Shown piece after piece: positions 47,911-59,025 of a stretch of 64,000 bases of DNA. How positions within the stretch are numbered: position 1 is the stretch's first letter; each line of letters starts with the position of its first letter. A program made the translations under genes and the position numbers. The stretch covers positions 124,001 through 188,000 of the forward strand of contig NZ_NRCJ01000001.1 of NCBI RefSeq assembly GCF_003129965.1. Reading direction: 5' to 3'. Below the pieces are notes generated by a model. That model was not told the origin of the DNA, ran no database searches, and worked only from the letters and a program-made list of their open reading frames with translations. The DNA comes from Aggregatibacter kilianii. GTDB taxonomy: Bacteria; Pseudomonadota; Gammaproteobacteria; Enterobacterales; Pasteurellaceae.

Positions 47911-49677
47911 ATGAGTGAACAAACTAAAAAAGGCTTAGAGTGGAAAGAAAAACCTTTATCGGATAACGAGCGTTTAAAAGAACAAAGCCGTTTTTTGCGC
48001 GGTACGATTTTAGAGGATTTGCAGGATCCGCTCACCGGCGGGTTTAAAGGCGATAACTTTCAGTTAATCCGTTTCCATGGAATGTATGAACAGGACGACC
48101 GCGACATTCGGGCGGAACGGACGGAAGAAAAGCTGGAACCGCTGAAATTCATGTTATTGCGCTGCCGTTTGCCGGGCGGGATTATCAAACCGCAGCAATG
48201 GGTCGAACTGGATAAATTTGCCCGTGAAAACAGTTATTACCGTTCCATTCGTTTAACCAACCGTCAAACGTTCCAATTCCACGGCGTGCCGAAAGGTCAA
48301 CTGCAAACCATGCACCGTTTGTTGCATAAACTGGGGCTGGATTCCATCGCCACCGCCTCCGACATGAACCGTAACGTGCTGTGCACCTCTAACCCCATCG
48401 AATCGCAATTGCACCAGCAGGCGTATGAATTCGCCAAGAAAATTTCCGAACATTTGCTGCCGCGTACGCGCGGTTATCTGGATGTGTGGATTGACGGAAA
48501 AAAAGTACAAAGTTCCGACGATTTCTTGCAGGAAGACGAGCCGATTTTAGGCAAAACCTATCTGCCGCGTAAATTCAAAACCGCAGTGGTGATCCCGCCG
48601 TTAAACGACGTGGATTGTTACGGCAATGACCTGGATTTCGTCGCCATCGCCGATGAAAACGGGCATTTGGCAGGCTTTAACGTACTTGCCGGCGGCGGGC
48701 TTTCCATGGAACACGGCAACACCAAAACTTACCCGAATATTTCCTTGGAACTGGGCTATGTGCCGTTGGAATACACGCTAAAAGCAGCGGAAGCGGTCGT
48801 TACCACGCAACGGGATTTCGGCAACCGCAGCGACCGGAAAAACGCCCGCAGTCGCTACACCATTCAAAACATGGGCTTAGACGGCTTCCGCGCGGAAGTG
48901 GAACGTCGCATGGGCATTCCGTTCGAGCCGATTCGCCCGTTTAAATTCACCGAACGCGGCGACCGTATCGGCTGGGTGAAAGGCATCGACAACAACTGGC
49001 ATTTAACCCTGTTTATCGAAAGCGGACGCTTGGTGGATAACGAGGAAAAACAATCACTTACCGGCGTATTGAAAATCGCCAAAATACACAAAGGGGATTT
49101 TCGGATTACCGCGAACCAAAACCTCATCGTGGCGAATGTGGCGGAAAAAGACAAAGCCAAAATCGAAAAAATCGCCCGTCAGTACGGCTTAATTCACGAA
49201 GGCATCAGCAAATTACGGGAAAATTCCATGTCCTGCGTCTCCTTCCCGACCTGCCCGCTCGCCATGGCGGAAGCGGAACGGATTCTGCCGGGCTTTATCG
49301 ACGAATTGGATAAAGTGATGGAAAAACATCATGTCGCCGACGATTACATCGTCACCCGCATCACCGGCTGCCCGAACGGCTGCGGACGTGCCATGTTGGC
49401 GGAAATCGGCTTGGTCGGCAAAGCAGTGGGACGCTACAACCTGCACATCGGCGGCGACCGCGAAGGCATACGCATCCCACGTTTATACAAAGAAAACATC
49501 ACGCTACCGGAAATCGTCAGCGAACTGGACGGTTTAATCGGCAGATGGGCAACGGAACGCCACGCCAACGAAGGCTTCGGCGATTTCGTCATCCGCACCG
49601 ACATCATCAAACCGGTAGTCAACGCCCCGGTAGATTTCTGGGACGCAAGTAAAATCATCATGCAGACGGCGGCTTAG
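47911..49677 (+). CDS. cysI: Sulfite reductase hemoprotein subunit
   Basis: The 588-residue protein reduces sulfite to sulfide using siroheme linked to a 4Fe-4S cluster. The cluster ligands are in [17 protein letters not shown] and [27 protein letters not shown] and [11 protein letters not shown] are family segments. The start ATG 47911 has AGGAG seven bases upstream; a GTG three bases earlier is less likely. It is the last gene of the cluster and is followed by an uptake-signal dyad. Confidence 0.94.
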   Translation: MSEQTKKGLEWKEKPLSDNERLKEQSRFLRGTILEDLQDPLTGGFKGDNFQLIRFHGMYEQDDRDIRAERTEEKLEPLKFMLLRCRLPGGIIKPQQWVELDKFARENSYYRSIRLTNRQTFQFHGVPKGQLQTMHRLLHKLGLDSIATASDMNRNVLCTSNPIESQLHQQAYEFAKKISEHLLPRTRGYLDVWIDGKKVQSSDDFLQEDEPILGKTYLPRKFKTAVVIPPLNDVDCYGNDLDFVAIADENGHLAGFNVLAGGGLSMEHGNTKTYPNISLELGYVPLEYTLKAAEAVVTTQRDFGNRSDRKNARSRYTIQNMGLDGFRAEVERRMGIPFEPIRPFKFTERGDRIGWVKGIDNNWHLTLFIESGRLVDNEEKQSLTGVLKIAKIHKGDFRITANQNLIVANVAEKDKAKIEKIARQYGLIHEGISKLRENSMSCVSFPTCPLAMAEAERILPGFIDELDKVMEKHHVADDYIVTRITGCPNGCGRAMLAEIGLVGKAVGRYNLHIGGDREGIRIPRLYKENITLPEIVSELDGLIGRWATERHANEGFGDFVIRTDIIKPVVNAPVDFWDASKIIMQTAA

Positions 49678-49693
49678 TCTGCCCATCAATGAA

Positions 49694-49736
49694 AAAGTGC
49701 GGTTGAAATTTGTAATGAATTTCAACCGCACTTTCC
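49694..49736. terminator. Uptake-signal dyad after cysI
   Basis: AAAGTGCGGTTGAAATT (49694-49710) pairs perfectly with AATTTCAACCGCACTTT (49718-49734), loop TGTAATG. It lies between the converging cysI and pbpC genes. Confidence 0.8.
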
Positions 49737-49746
49737 TCCAAACCAC

Positions 49747-52107
49747 CTAATGCACCGCGCTCACCACCACATTTATGGTTGTTCTGTGGCCCTGCTCATC
49801 GGCGGCAGTAATTTGGTAGTTTCCGCTTTTGGCAGGTCGCCATAAGAACGTTTTCGATGAAGGGCTTTCGCCTAAATAAGCGTTATTGACGAACCAATAA
49901 AGACGTTGGATCTCGCCCGAGGTTGTCGCCGTCAGCGGGATGGGATTTTCCGCACTGTTCGGGTTGAAGTAATAAGTACGGTTTTCCAACGGTGACGTAA
50001 TCTTCAGCGGGTTATGGGTAATTTGTTGTAGCGACTGATTTTGTTGCTCATAAGGGCATTCCGGGTTCACCATCGGATTGCGTTTCATAATGCCCGCCTG
50101 AGCGAACAATTTCTGGTAGTCGCTGCTCCAAATTTCGTAAATTTTTTGTTCCGTTTGCTCGTTCGGATCACTTGCGCAAGCCAAAATATCCGAGCCTTTA
50201 CGCACACGTAACTGCTGATAAATATTGCTTACCTGAATCGGTGATTTGCCGGGAATAAAGAGCGTATTGGTGAGCTGTTGGCAATATTTATTCGGCAAAT
50301 TACCGTCAGCGGCGCAAACCGGCACGTCCCTCAGTGTTAACTTCTCACGGCTAAGCGGATCGTTCATGTTCGGGTATTGCGCAATAATGGCGTCCGCCAG
50401 TTGTAAAAATAACGGCGCGGCGAGGCGGCGACCGATAAAGTGCGGGTTACTTTTATTGTTAAAATTGCCGAGCCACACCACCAGCGTGTAATTGCCGAAA
50501 TAACCCGCCGTCCAGGCATCGCGCAAACCGTTGGAGGTCCCGGTTTTCCAATAAATCGGCAATTTGGTTTTGATGGATTTGTTATAAATATCCGTGCGAA
50601 TGTTTTGCGACAATATATCGCCTAACATATAACTGCTTTCCGGGCTTAATAACGTCGTGCTTTGCGTGGCTGGTGTATTTTTCAGCCATTGTAACAGCTG
50701 CCATTTCCCGCCGTTAGCAAGGGCGGCGTATAAACCTGCCAGTTGTTGCATGGAAAGCTCCGCTCCGCCCAAAACTAAGGACAAGCCATAATGGGCTTTT
50801 TCCTTCGGCAACACAATCTTCGCCAGCTTGAGCAAATCGTAAAGATCGGGATATTTCAAGCGCTGCGCCATTTCCACCGCAGGAATATTGCGACTTTGCA
50901 GCAACGCCTGCGTAACGCTCACCGGGCCAAGAAAATTGCCCTCGTAATTTTCCGGCTGATAATCGGCAAAATGCGTCGGAAGATCTTTTAAAATCGTTTT
51001 GGGGTGAGCCAAACCTTGATCGAACGCCAAGCCATAAATAAACGGCTTCAAGGTTGAACCATAAGAACGCTTTGCCAACGTGCCGTTAATTTGTCCGCTG
51101 ATTTGCGAATTGAAATAATCGCCGGAACCCACCAACGCCTTAATCTGCATGGTACGGTTATCCACCAGCAACACCGCCAGATTGTTCACGCCATATTGTT
51201 TTTGTTGTTGCAGATAACGCTGGCTGATGCGCTCCACCAAACGTTGCAAGCCGCTATTCAGACTCGTCACGATCTGCCCGTGTTGAATCGCCTCACTTTC
51301 CGCATACTGTTGCAGCACTTGGTCGGTAAAGTGCGGTGCAAAAAACGGGAGTTTTTCAAGGGGGCGCAACGGATAATTTAATTTGAAATGGGATTGCCAC
51401 TGACGATCTTTCGGATGACTTTCCACCCAGCGGGCATAGAGCTTATTGCGTGCGTTAAAGAGCTGCGGATTCAGCTGCTGATTATTCTGTTGAATATAAC
51501 CGTTCGGGTTTTTCGGCAAAATCGCCAAGGTCATGGCTTCCGCCAAATTCAGATTTTTATTGGCGCGGTTAAAATAAATCAGGCTTGCCGTGCCGGCGCC
51601 TTCAATGTTCCGACCATAAGGCGCAAAGTTGAAATAGGCTTCCAAAATGTCATGCTTGGAATATTGCAACTCCAGCTGAACCGCGCGCAAAATCTGTTCC
51701 AGCTTCCCGCCGAGGGTACGGCTGTCAATATTCCACAATATCCGCGCCAGTTGCATAGTAATGGTGGAACCGCCCTGCGGCGAACCGCCGAACAAATAGG
51801 TTTGCGTCGCCCCACGCAGCAAACCGTAAGGATTCACACCGAAATGATAATAAAACCATTCGTCCTCCTGAAATAACACCGCGTCCACAAATTGCGGAGA
51901 AAGCGCCTCCAACGGCGTCCACAGGCGATATTTCTGATCTTTTGCCGTGGTCAACCGTAACAGATTTTGTTGCTCGTCATACACCGCAACAGAATAAGGA
52001 AAGCGTTGTTTCAGAGATTCATGAGGTAAAAAATGGATGAGTAACCCTATGCTGAGGAGAAGTAGTAAAAAAATAAAAAAATAGGTTCTTTTATGTAATC
52101 GGGGCAT
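49747..52107 (-). CDS. pbpC: Penicillin-binding protein 1C
   Basis: The bifunctional protein has a membrane anchor near the start, a glycosyltransferase domain (EDEWFYYHFGVNPYGL, GGSTITMQLARIL), a transpeptidase domain (SYGSTLKPFIYGLA with the SxxK serine, KTGTSNGLRDAW), and a C-terminal PBP1C domain after about residue 690. The chosen start MPRLHKRT (52107) matches the E. coli PbpC start MPRL; an in-frame ATG at 52143 adds 12 residues. In many bacteria this gene accompanies an alpha-2-macroglobulin gene, as here. Confidence 0.9.
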   Translation of the reverse strand: MPRLHKRTYFFIFLLLLLSIGLLIHFLPHESLKQRFPYSVAVYDEQQNLLRLTTAKDQKYRLWTPLEALSPQFVDAVLFQEDEWFYYHFGVNPYGLLRGATQTYLFGGSPQGGSTITMQLARILWNIDSRTLGGKLEQILRAVQLELQYSKHDILEAYFNFAPYGRNIEGAGTASLIYFNRANKNLNLAEAMTLAILPKNPNGYIQQNNQQLNPQLFNARNKLYARWVESHPKDRQWQSHFKLNYPLRPLEKLPFFAPHFTDQVLQQYAESEAIQHGQIVTSLNSGLQRLVERISQRYLQQQKQYGVNNLAVLLVDNRTMQIKALVGSGDYFNSQISGQINGTLAKRSYGSTLKPFIYGLAFDQGLAHPKTILKDLPTHFADYQPENYEGNFLGPVSVTQALLQSRNIPAVEMAQRLKYPDLYDLLKLAKIVLPKEKAHYGLSLVLGGAELSMQQLAGLYAALANGGKWQLLQWLKNTPATQSTTLLSPESSYMLGDILSQNIRTDIYNKSIKTKLPIYWKTGTSNGLRDAWTAGYFGNYTLVVWLGNFNNKSNPHFIGRRLAAPLFLQLADAIIAQYPNMNDPLSREKLTLRDVPVCAADGNLPNKYCQQLTNTLFIPGKSPIQVSNIYQQLRVRKGSDILACASDPNEQTEQKIYEIWSSDYQKLFAQAGIMKRNPMVNPECPYEQQNQSLQQITHNPLKITSPLENRTYYFNPNSAENPIPLTATTSGEIQRLYWFVNNAYLGESPSSKTFLWRPAKSGNYQITAADEQGHRTTINVVVSAVH

Positions 52108-52224
52108 AAGGAATGAGGGAAAATAGGTTAAGTGATAGCGCATACCAAAAAGCTATGCGCTACCGATTGATTACGTCAAACTTTTATTTAAAACACTCAA
52201 AATTTTGACCGCACTTCATTAACG

Positions 52225-53121
52225 TTATCTAGCAATAGGATCACTGCCATCCAAAGCAACAGCTACCGGTTTACCACCTTTCAGTTTTGGTATAATGACC
52301 TGTGGCTGATCAAAGAAACATTTATTATCAGATAGCATATCACAAGGAATCGCACAAAGAGCAGGAACCGGAGTTGCCTCACAACTTGATCCTCCGCGTT
52401 TTCTACAATTCTCAACCGCCATCAATTTAGAGTGGTCAGGAATAATACTGGTACCAAATGAGTCAAACATACCGTTACTATTCTTTCCGGTCGCAAGCCC
52501 CAAGCACATATTACTAATAGCCATCATTAATTGACAATTTTGACCACCGTACTCTTTACATTGTTTCAACGCATCATTTTCAGCATCTCTAACATTTTTA
52601 TAAGCAGCATCTGAAGCCCATAACATTTGATTTTGCTCAGGTGTACGAACAATAGCCGCCCATAAACGTGGTTTCATTTTACGTTTCTTTAAATCTGCAG
52701 GAGAAGCAATCGTGACAGCTTCCTGATATTCGCCACAGCCAAATTCTTTTTCAATATCACCAAAGCCGGTAGCATCTCGAATTGAGGTAATCTTATGATT
52801 CGCATCAGTAAAGACATAAGTCCATGTTACGCCTCCTGTATAAACCTTATCGGTTCTCAGGAAGATTGTTGTAGAATTGCGACCGACTTCATAAGTTTTT
52901 AAATCATAAAGTGCCAACCGATAAGCATGGATAAACTTAAGTTCATTATCTTTGATACAACGATACGATTCATCAGGAAGACGCTTACGGGCAAAAAATT
53001 CCGTATCTTCTCTTCCGTTCCAATAAATAGTATCTAACGGGTTATACATAGTTGAGCAAGCGGTTAAAAATAAAGTAAATATTAGTGAAAAAACTAACTT
53101 AAGTTTATTTGATAAGAACAT
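52225..53121 (-). CDS. Cysteine-rich lipoprotein with DUF4189-like domain
   Basis: The 298-residue protein has a signal peptide with lipobox LTAC (Cys22). The mature part has three regions: an N-terminal part with a paired-cysteine look, a DUF4189-like block (WAAIVRTPEQNQMLWAS, ENDALKQCKEYGGQNC, AISNMCLGLA), and a tail with four or more cysteines (NCRKRGGSSCEATPVPALCAIPC). Many disulfides are likely in the periplasm. It lies between the macroglobulin and PBP1C genes, all on one strand, with gaps of about 80-120 bases. Function is unknown; a link to envelope defence is only suggested by place. Confidence 0.65.
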   Translation of the reverse strand: MFLSNKLKLVFSLIFTLFLTACSTMYNPLDTIYWNGREDTEFFARKRLPDESYRCIKDNELKFIHAYRLALYDLKTYEVGRNSTTIFLRTDKVYTGGVTWTYVFTDANHKITSIRDATGFGDIEKEFGCGEYQEAVTIASPADLKKRKMKPRLWAAIVRTPEQNQMLWASDAAYKNVRDAENDALKQCKEYGGQNCQLMMAISNMCLGLATGKNSNGMFDSFGTSIIPDHSKLMAVENCRKRGGSSCEATPVPALCAIPCDMLSDNKCFFDQPQVIIPKLKGGKPVAVALDGSDPIAR

Positions 53122-53201
53122 TTAAATTCCCTATTTGTTAAGGTTGATATAAAAATAGAAGAAATATAGAGAATGAATCCCTATATTTCATTTCGTATTA
53201 A

Positions 53202-56200
53202 CTATTGAACCACTTCAATATAACCTTTATCGGCAGACTGTGCGTTTACCGTGCGGTTATACATGTTTTCTGCGTAGGCGCGCGGAATTTGGAATTTCCC
53301 CGCGTTGACGGCTTTTAATTGATAGTTAATCACCGTGGTGGTGTCGCCTACCGAGCCGTAGCTCAACATACGGTCTTCGCGCAGGTCGCGATGCACAAAG
53401 TTAAACATGTAAATCACATCGCCTTCTTTCACATTCATGGTTTCGTCGCTGTTGCTATTCACCACTTCAAAACCTGCCGGATAGAGATCGGTAATCACCA
53501 TGTTGTCTTGTTCGTTTTGTAATGAACGCACTTTAACCTGCACGTTAATCACCTCGCCGAGTTTCACAGAGGTCACCGGTTTGCCTTCTTTATCCAAATA
53601 AGTGCGGTCGATTTCCACACCGTTTTTAATGGCTTCGGCAGGCGGTTGTTGCACATAGCCGGATTGGCTGATGGCATACCAGGCCTTTTGCGTACTTTGG
53701 TTGACGAAATTGAGCTGTGCTTTGTCCGCTCGAATATCGGCTAACAGGAACGCGCCTTGCACACCGCCGAGATTTTGTCCATCTTGTTGAATATGCAAAT
53801 TCGCAATTTGTTCAGGATGTTGCTTGCCGTAATCATCCAACGCCAGTAATACCATGGCGGAAGATAAGGTGTTATAACGGTTGTCGTTCAAATCCTGCAC
53901 GATGCTGTTTAACAACGTATCGGACACTTGTGCCGCCTGTTCAGGGAAGTGACGGGACAACACATAAAACACAGAACTCTTCTCAATTAACGGATCCAAA
54001 TAATCGCGGTAGAACCATTCGGTTTTCGGTTGCGAATTATTGAATTTCGCCATCACGTTGCTAATCAGACTATCCGCGTCTTCTTCCTGTTTCACTAATT
54101 GATAAGCCCCCGCCAACCAAGCGACAGTGAGATCCGATTGCCATTCTTCCGCTTTGAAATTGCGTTCCAACAGACTACGGATTGACATCAAGCTGTCACT
54201 CGGCACTTGACCTAAGCGCGCCAATAAATAAGTGGCATAAGCGCGTTGACGCAACATGGCTAAATCATCTTCACTTTCAGGACGACTTAGACGTTCTAAC
54301 GCCGTGATGGATTTATTAAACAAGCCGTTTGGTGCAGTCCAAGCTGCCGGTAATTGTACGCCGTGCTCTTGCGCTTCAATTAAGAAGTGCGCCACATACG
54401 CCGTTAAGAACTCGCTGTCCTCCTCCAAACCGGACCACAAACCAAACCCTTCATTCACGGTTTGACGCGCCGGCAACAAGCTAAAGACACGATTCAAATT
54501 ACCTTGGATTTGCTGCTTATTGGCTTGAATCGCTTGGTTATCGCCCGCTTGTGACAAGACCCCGAGCAGGCTTTGATATTCCGGATTATTGGCAAACAGC
54601 AGATTCGGCATGGCGGCGCTAATAATTTGCTCCGTGCACAGGTTGTCGTAATTGCCCAGATAGCTTGTGATACCTTGCGCCAAGGCTAACGGCGCAGGTG
54701 ACATCAATGCGGCTTGCTCACGACGCTGCGGGAACAACAGATTCGGCAATTCGCTTTTAACCTGTTGATTTGCCGCCACTTCACCCACTTTGATGAACTG
54801 CTGTTTCGCCGTCAGCGGGCGAACGGAAATGCCGTATTTGCGCTCCACTTGCGCCGGTTGTTGCTGTTCATCCAAATAAGCGGCGGTGAAATATAAAATA
54901 CCGCTGCCAAGAACATCCGTGGCTTTCAGTTTGAAGTCCACCACGCCCTCGCTCATCGGTTCCAACATGATTGAGGTTTGCGCATTGCTCAACACTTGGA
55001 ATTGCGGTGCGACATTAAGCAGAACCAACACGTTTTGCTTGTTTTTCGTGTTATTGGAAACCGTTAAGCTGACGTTGGTTTCATCATTCGGCGCCAAGGT
55101 AATCGGTGCGCTCGGTGACAAAATCATATCGTCACGCACCAAGGTTTCCGTTTGTCCGATGTTCATTTGGGAACCGTCGTTGGTGACGGCAATCGCCATC
55201 ACTTTGAGGTTGCCGTTAAAGCCTTGCGGAATTTGGTAAGTCACGGTTTTGCTGCCGTCCACATCCACGATATTCGACCAGAACACCGCCGGTTTATCGG
55301 TTTTCCGTTTAAACGGATTGGTATTCGCCGCAATGGCTTTTTCTAACGCAGCCGCTTCTTCCGAGTCACCACCGGTTTGGGCGAACTGCAACACTTTACG
55401 GAATTCCGGCAAAATCAAATCCAGAATTTGTAAGGTTTCCACTTGTAAGGCATATTTCGGGAAGAAGAACTTCAACGGATCTTCCTGTTTATGCCCCGCC
55501 ACTTGCAAGATGCCTTCATTCACCGCATAAATGACCGCTTTGCTTGGCTTATCGGCAGATAGGGTAAATTGCACTTTCTCGCCGGATTTCACTTGTTGCG
55601 GTGCGGTTAAATTCACGTTCAAGCGGTGGTTATCCACATTCACGCTGAACGGTGCGACACCATAACTTAACGGGCTGGTGAAAATATCATCGGATTGCAT
55701 ATCGCGGGAGAATTGCACGTTAATGTAACCGCTACCTTCAAAATTCTCAGGGATTCTGATTTTTTGCACGGAACGGTTGGTGGTGGATTTAAACCATTGG
55801 TGGGCATATACGCGCTCACGTTCGATGGTGATTAAACCGCTACCCGCATAAGGCGCGTTAATCGCCACTTCGATTTCTTCACCCGGCATAAATTGTTTTT
55901 TATTCAAATTCAATTTCAGTTCGGTGTTTTTATCCATCGCGACCGTCACATTGCGGTTGCCGATCACCGTGTAAGGAATACGGTTCACAGTTTCGCCGTA
56001 TTGGTTGTTGATCACCAGTACAAAATCACCGCTACGTTCGGTATTCAAGGCAAAATCCGAACCGTTTTGATCGATATTCAACGGTTTTTCATCCAGTTGG
56101 CTTTCTACCATTTTGGATTCGTATTTATACGCACCGGAACGTTGTTCAGTCAGCACGGAGACATATTTGCGCTCCATTAAGACCGCACTTAATCCCTGCA

Positions 56201-58973
56201 CGGAAGTTTTTTGCAGACTTGGATTAATGGCGATTAAATTTACTTTGCTCTCGCCGTTCTCTCTTAAATAATTTAAATCCTGTGCACTGCTATAACCTAC
56301 CAGCCAAGGTTGCGCGGAAACCAACACCGATTGCACCTTAGACACGCCGCGACCGCTGTTATTTTCATAACCGTCCGCTGTGAAATACAACATTTGTACG
56401 GTATTTTCCGCTTCTTGTGCCAAATTCAAGGCAAAAACCGCATTGCCGTTGTTATCCGTGGTTTGATCCTGTAATTCGGTTTCCAACAAAATGGCGTTTT
56501 TATTACGTTGATTATCATAGAACTGATAATTTTTGTATTGCGGGAAGCTCGGGAAGATGGAATGCAACATGATGTTTGCACTCACCCGACGTTTTTGCGC
56601 CGGCGTGCCGAACAAATTGGTTAAATGCACGGTGGCATTTAAATCCTGCGGTGAAACCCAGCCTAATTGCGGGCTGTTATTAAACATGGTATTGATTTTT
56701 AAAGTATCCGGTTCAAATTCCTGCACTTGGAATGTCATGGATCCCACGTCAATTTGCTCTTGCTGCTGCGCGATAGAAATATGCGCCGACCATTCGCCGG
56801 TTTCCGCATTTTCCGATAACGGATAGGTCAGATCATTAAAGCCGCTTTCGCTCACGCGAATATTTTTTTGCCATTGGGTCTTGCCGGATGGGGAGGTAAT
56901 TTCCAAGGTCAACGGTACATTTGCCAGCGATTTTTTCCAATCTAGGGCTTTGCTGATCATGCCGATATACACGGATTCCCCCGGACGATAAATGCCGCGA
57001 TCGTTAAATAGGAAGGTTTTAATGGCATTTTGTTCCTGCGATATTTCCTGTCCGCGAATATCAAAGCGGGAGAAATCTAAGGTGCGATCCGCTTTATCAA
57101 TCGGCAGGAAAGACTGATCCTGCCCGCGCGTCACCAAATACATCACCGGCTCAAGTTCCTGTTTGTAATTCTCTAAAGACGGCAACTGAGCGACACCCTG
57201 TTTATTGGTGTATTGGCTGGCAATCACTGTGTTATTGCGGGAAATCACTTTCACCAAGGCACTGGAAACAGGCGCACCGCCGGCAATGGATTGCACAAAC
57301 ACGGATTGCGTGCCGTCCGCCGCTTTTTTCGCGATGATGCCTAAATCCGTTAACACAATTAAACGGTAATCGCTTTTTTGTGAATCCGGATCAGAATCAA
57401 AGTCGTCATACTCACCGTTATTGTCTTTTAAACTATCGCCTTCAGATTCATCGCTAGAATTGACCGCACTTGCCTTCACCCAGAAGATCCCCTGTTTCGG
57501 CAAGCCTTTTTGTGTCAAGTCCACGCTGAGGTAATCGGATTTGCGCGGATCACGATTATTCACGTTTAAGGTTTCTGTTTTGAAGGTCGCAATATCATCA
57601 AATTTCAAATTGCCCAAATCCGGTTTTTGGAAGCTGTTACCGTTTAAATTTGCCACATGGCGAAGTTGCTCGCCCTGCACGCGACCAATATCCAATTGCA
57701 CGCTGTCCGCATTGCGCACGGCAAGGGTCACTTTGCCGTCGCCATATTGCGACAATAAAGATCCTTTGCCCACAAAGCTCACATAGGTCGGATAATTCGG
57801 CGCACATTCCAGGCTGCCGATGGCTTTTTTCAATTGGTAACCGCCTAATGCGGTGAATTTATTATCCAATTGCAAATACAGACAACGCCCTTCCGGAATA
57901 TTAAAACGGAAAGATTGATTAGCAGCATAAGGATGTTCGCTAGGAATGAGTTCCGGTTGAATGCGTTCGCCACGTTTCACCACCGCTTCGGTTAAATTAT
58001 CCGTTTCCCAGCTTTTACCTTCCGGCGGCTCGGGCAATAACACCGCCGTTAAATTATCGGCGATGTCTTTGCCTTTCACACCGTAATTGAAGTTAAAGGT
58101 TAGCACCTGCTCCGCTTCATTTTGTTGATTATTAATGATTTTGAAGCTGTTATAAGAATTTTGCAGACTGTATTTCGACGGCACTTGCACCAGCTTGGTG
58201 ATCTCTTTTTCTAAAGTATTTACGCCGGTTTTCGCACGCAATGCCTGACTGATTTTGGTTTGTACGAACTGATTCGGTTGGGTCGATAAAGACAGTTCGT
58301 CGGAACTGATCCAGGCTTCCAATTTATTGTCGGAATAACGAATTTTGAATTTCAGCGGATTAATCAGATTCAGAGACTGATCCTGATTTTTGTGCACCAA
58401 ATTTACTTCAACCGCTTTTTCCAGTTCCTTTGGGTCCACCGGATTGGAAAACACCAGATGAGTTAAGGAATGGCGAATATGGGATAAATTTGGATCCTGA
58501 TAAAACTCCGCGTCGGATTCCACCAAGCTGAAAGGTTGGGTTTTCACGGAATGCGTGCCGGTAACGGATTTCGCATAGGTTAAACTCGGGTTTAACGCGC
58601 TTTTGTCCAAGGTGATTTTATATTCTTGCCCCGTCGGCCAATCTTGTGCGGGTGTAAAGGTCAGCAAATAATCACTGGTCCAAACCCACTTCCCTTCAAT
58701 TGCCGGCTCCATTTTGATGCCTTGGGTAATTTCGCTTTTCACCTTATCAATCGGTGCCGCCGCGCCGCTGAACTCCACATTTAACGGATAAACCGTATTT
58801 GTCGCCGCTTGGCTGCCGTAACCTTGACCATAATAGGTTTGCTCAATCGGGTTAAATTTCACTTTAACCGCATTACTTTCATCACTTTTTTGATGTTGAT
58901 ACCAATAAGCGCCGCCTGCTGCCGCTGCAATCACAAGCGCGCCAAGTACCGAAAATTTTATTTTGCCCTGCAT
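53202..58973 (-). CDS. Bacterial alpha-2-macroglobulin (YfhM-like)
   Basis: This 1923-residue protein is predicted to trap proteases in the periplasm. It keeps the thioester motif CTEQ at Cys1446 (in NYDNLCTEQII), many Ig-like macroglobulin domains before it, and the GIYRPGESVYIGMISK segment of the MG2/MG3 region near residue 665. The N-terminus has one hydrophobic stretch (about residues 7-24) but no cysteine, so there is no lipobox, unlike E. coli YfhM. It is probably held in the inner membrane by an uncleaved anchor. Together with PBP1C it may guard and repair the wall after protease attack, the role proposed for this gene pair. Confidence 0.88.
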   Translation of the reverse strand: MQGKIKFSVLGALVIAAAAGGAYWYQHQKSDESNAVKVKFNPIEQTYYGQGYGSQAATNTVYPLNVEFSGAAAPIDKVKSEITQGIKMEPAIEGKWVWTSDYLLTFTPAQDWPTGQEYKITLDKSALNPSLTYAKSVTGTHSVKTQPFSLVESDAEFYQDPNLSHIRHSLTHLVFSNPVDPKELEKAVEVNLVHKNQDQSLNLINPLKFKIRYSDNKLEAWISSDELSLSTQPNQFVQTKISQALRAKTGVNTLEKEITKLVQVPSKYSLQNSYNSFKIINNQQNEAEQVLTFNFNYGVKGKDIADNLTAVLLPEPPEGKSWETDNLTEAVVKRGERIQPELIPSEHPYAANQSFRFNIPEGRCLYLQLDNKFTALGGYQLKKAIGSLECAPNYPTYVSFVGKGSLLSQYGDGKVTLAVRNADSVQLDIGRVQGEQLRHVANLNGNSFQKPDLGNLKFDDIATFKTETLNVNNRDPRKSDYLSVDLTQKGLPKQGIFWVKASAVNSSDESEGDSLKDNNGEYDDFDSDPDSQKSDYRLIVLTDLGIIAKKAADGTQSVFVQSIAGGAPVSSALVKVISRNNTVIASQYTNKQGVAQLPSLENYKQELEPVMYLVTRGQDQSFLPIDKADRTLDFSRFDIRGQEISQEQNAIKTFLFNDRGIYRPGESVYIGMISKALDWKKSLANVPLTLEITSPSGKTQWQKNIRVSESGFNDLTYPLSENAETGEWSAHISIAQQQEQIDVGSMTFQVQEFEPDTLKINTMFNNSPQLGWVSPQDLNATVHLTNLFGTPAQKRRVSANIMLHSIFPSFPQYKNYQFYDNQRNKNAILLETELQDQTTDNNGNAVFALNLAQEAENTVQMLYFTADGYENNSGRGVSKVQSVLVSAQPWLVGYSSAQDLNYLRENGESKVNLIAINPSLQKTSVQGLSAVLMERKYVSVLTEQRSGAYKYESKMVESQLDEKPLNIDQNGSDFALNTERSGDFVLVINNQYGETVNRIPYTVIGNRNVTVAMDKNTELKLNLNKKQFMPGEEIEVAINAPYAGSGLITIERERVYAHQWFKSTTNRSVQKIRIPENFEGSGYINVQFSRDMQSDDIFTSPLSYGVAPFSVNVDNHRLNVNLTAPQQVKSGEKVQFTLSADKPSKAVIYAVNEGILQVAGHKQEDPLKFFFPKYALQVETLQILDLILPEFRKVLQFAQTGGDSEEAAALEKAIAANTNPFKRKTDKPAVFWSNIVDVDGSKTVTYQIPQGFNGNLKVMAIAVTNDGSQMNIGQTETLVRDDMILSPSAPITLAPNDETNVSLTVSNNTKNKQNVLVLLNVAPQFQVLSNAQTSIMLEPMSEGVVDFKLKATDVLGSGILYFTAAYLDEQQQPAQVERKYGISVRPLTAKQQFIKVGEVAANQQVKSELPNLLFPQRREQAALMSPAPLALAQGITSYLGNYDNLCTEQIISAAMPNLLFANNPEYQSLLGVLSQAGDNQAIQANKQQIQGNLNRVFSLLPARQTVNEGFGLWSGLEEDSEFLTAYVAHFLIEAQEHGVQLPAAWTAPNGLFNKSITALERLSRPESEDDLAMLRQRAYATYLLARLGQVPSDSLMSIRSLLERNFKAEEWQSDLTVAWLAGAYQLVKQEEDADSLISNVMAKFNNSQPKTEWFYRDYLDPLIEKSSVFYVLSRHFPEQAAQVSDTLLNSIVQDLNDNRYNTLSSAMVLLALDDYGKQHPEQIANLHIQQDGQNLGGVQGAFLLADIRADKAQLNFVNQSTQKAWYAISQSGYVQQPPAEAIKNGVEIDRTYLDKEGKPVTSVKLGEVINVQVKVRSLQNEQDNMVITDLYPAGFEVVNSNSDETMNVKEGDVIYMFNFVHRDLREDRMLSYGSVGDTTTVINYQLKAVNAGKFQIPRAYAENMYNRTVNAQSADKGYIEVVQ

Positions 58974-59025
58974 AGGACTTCTCCGTTCCTAAAAATCTCT
59001 TTTGCTAATCAATTTAACGTCATCG

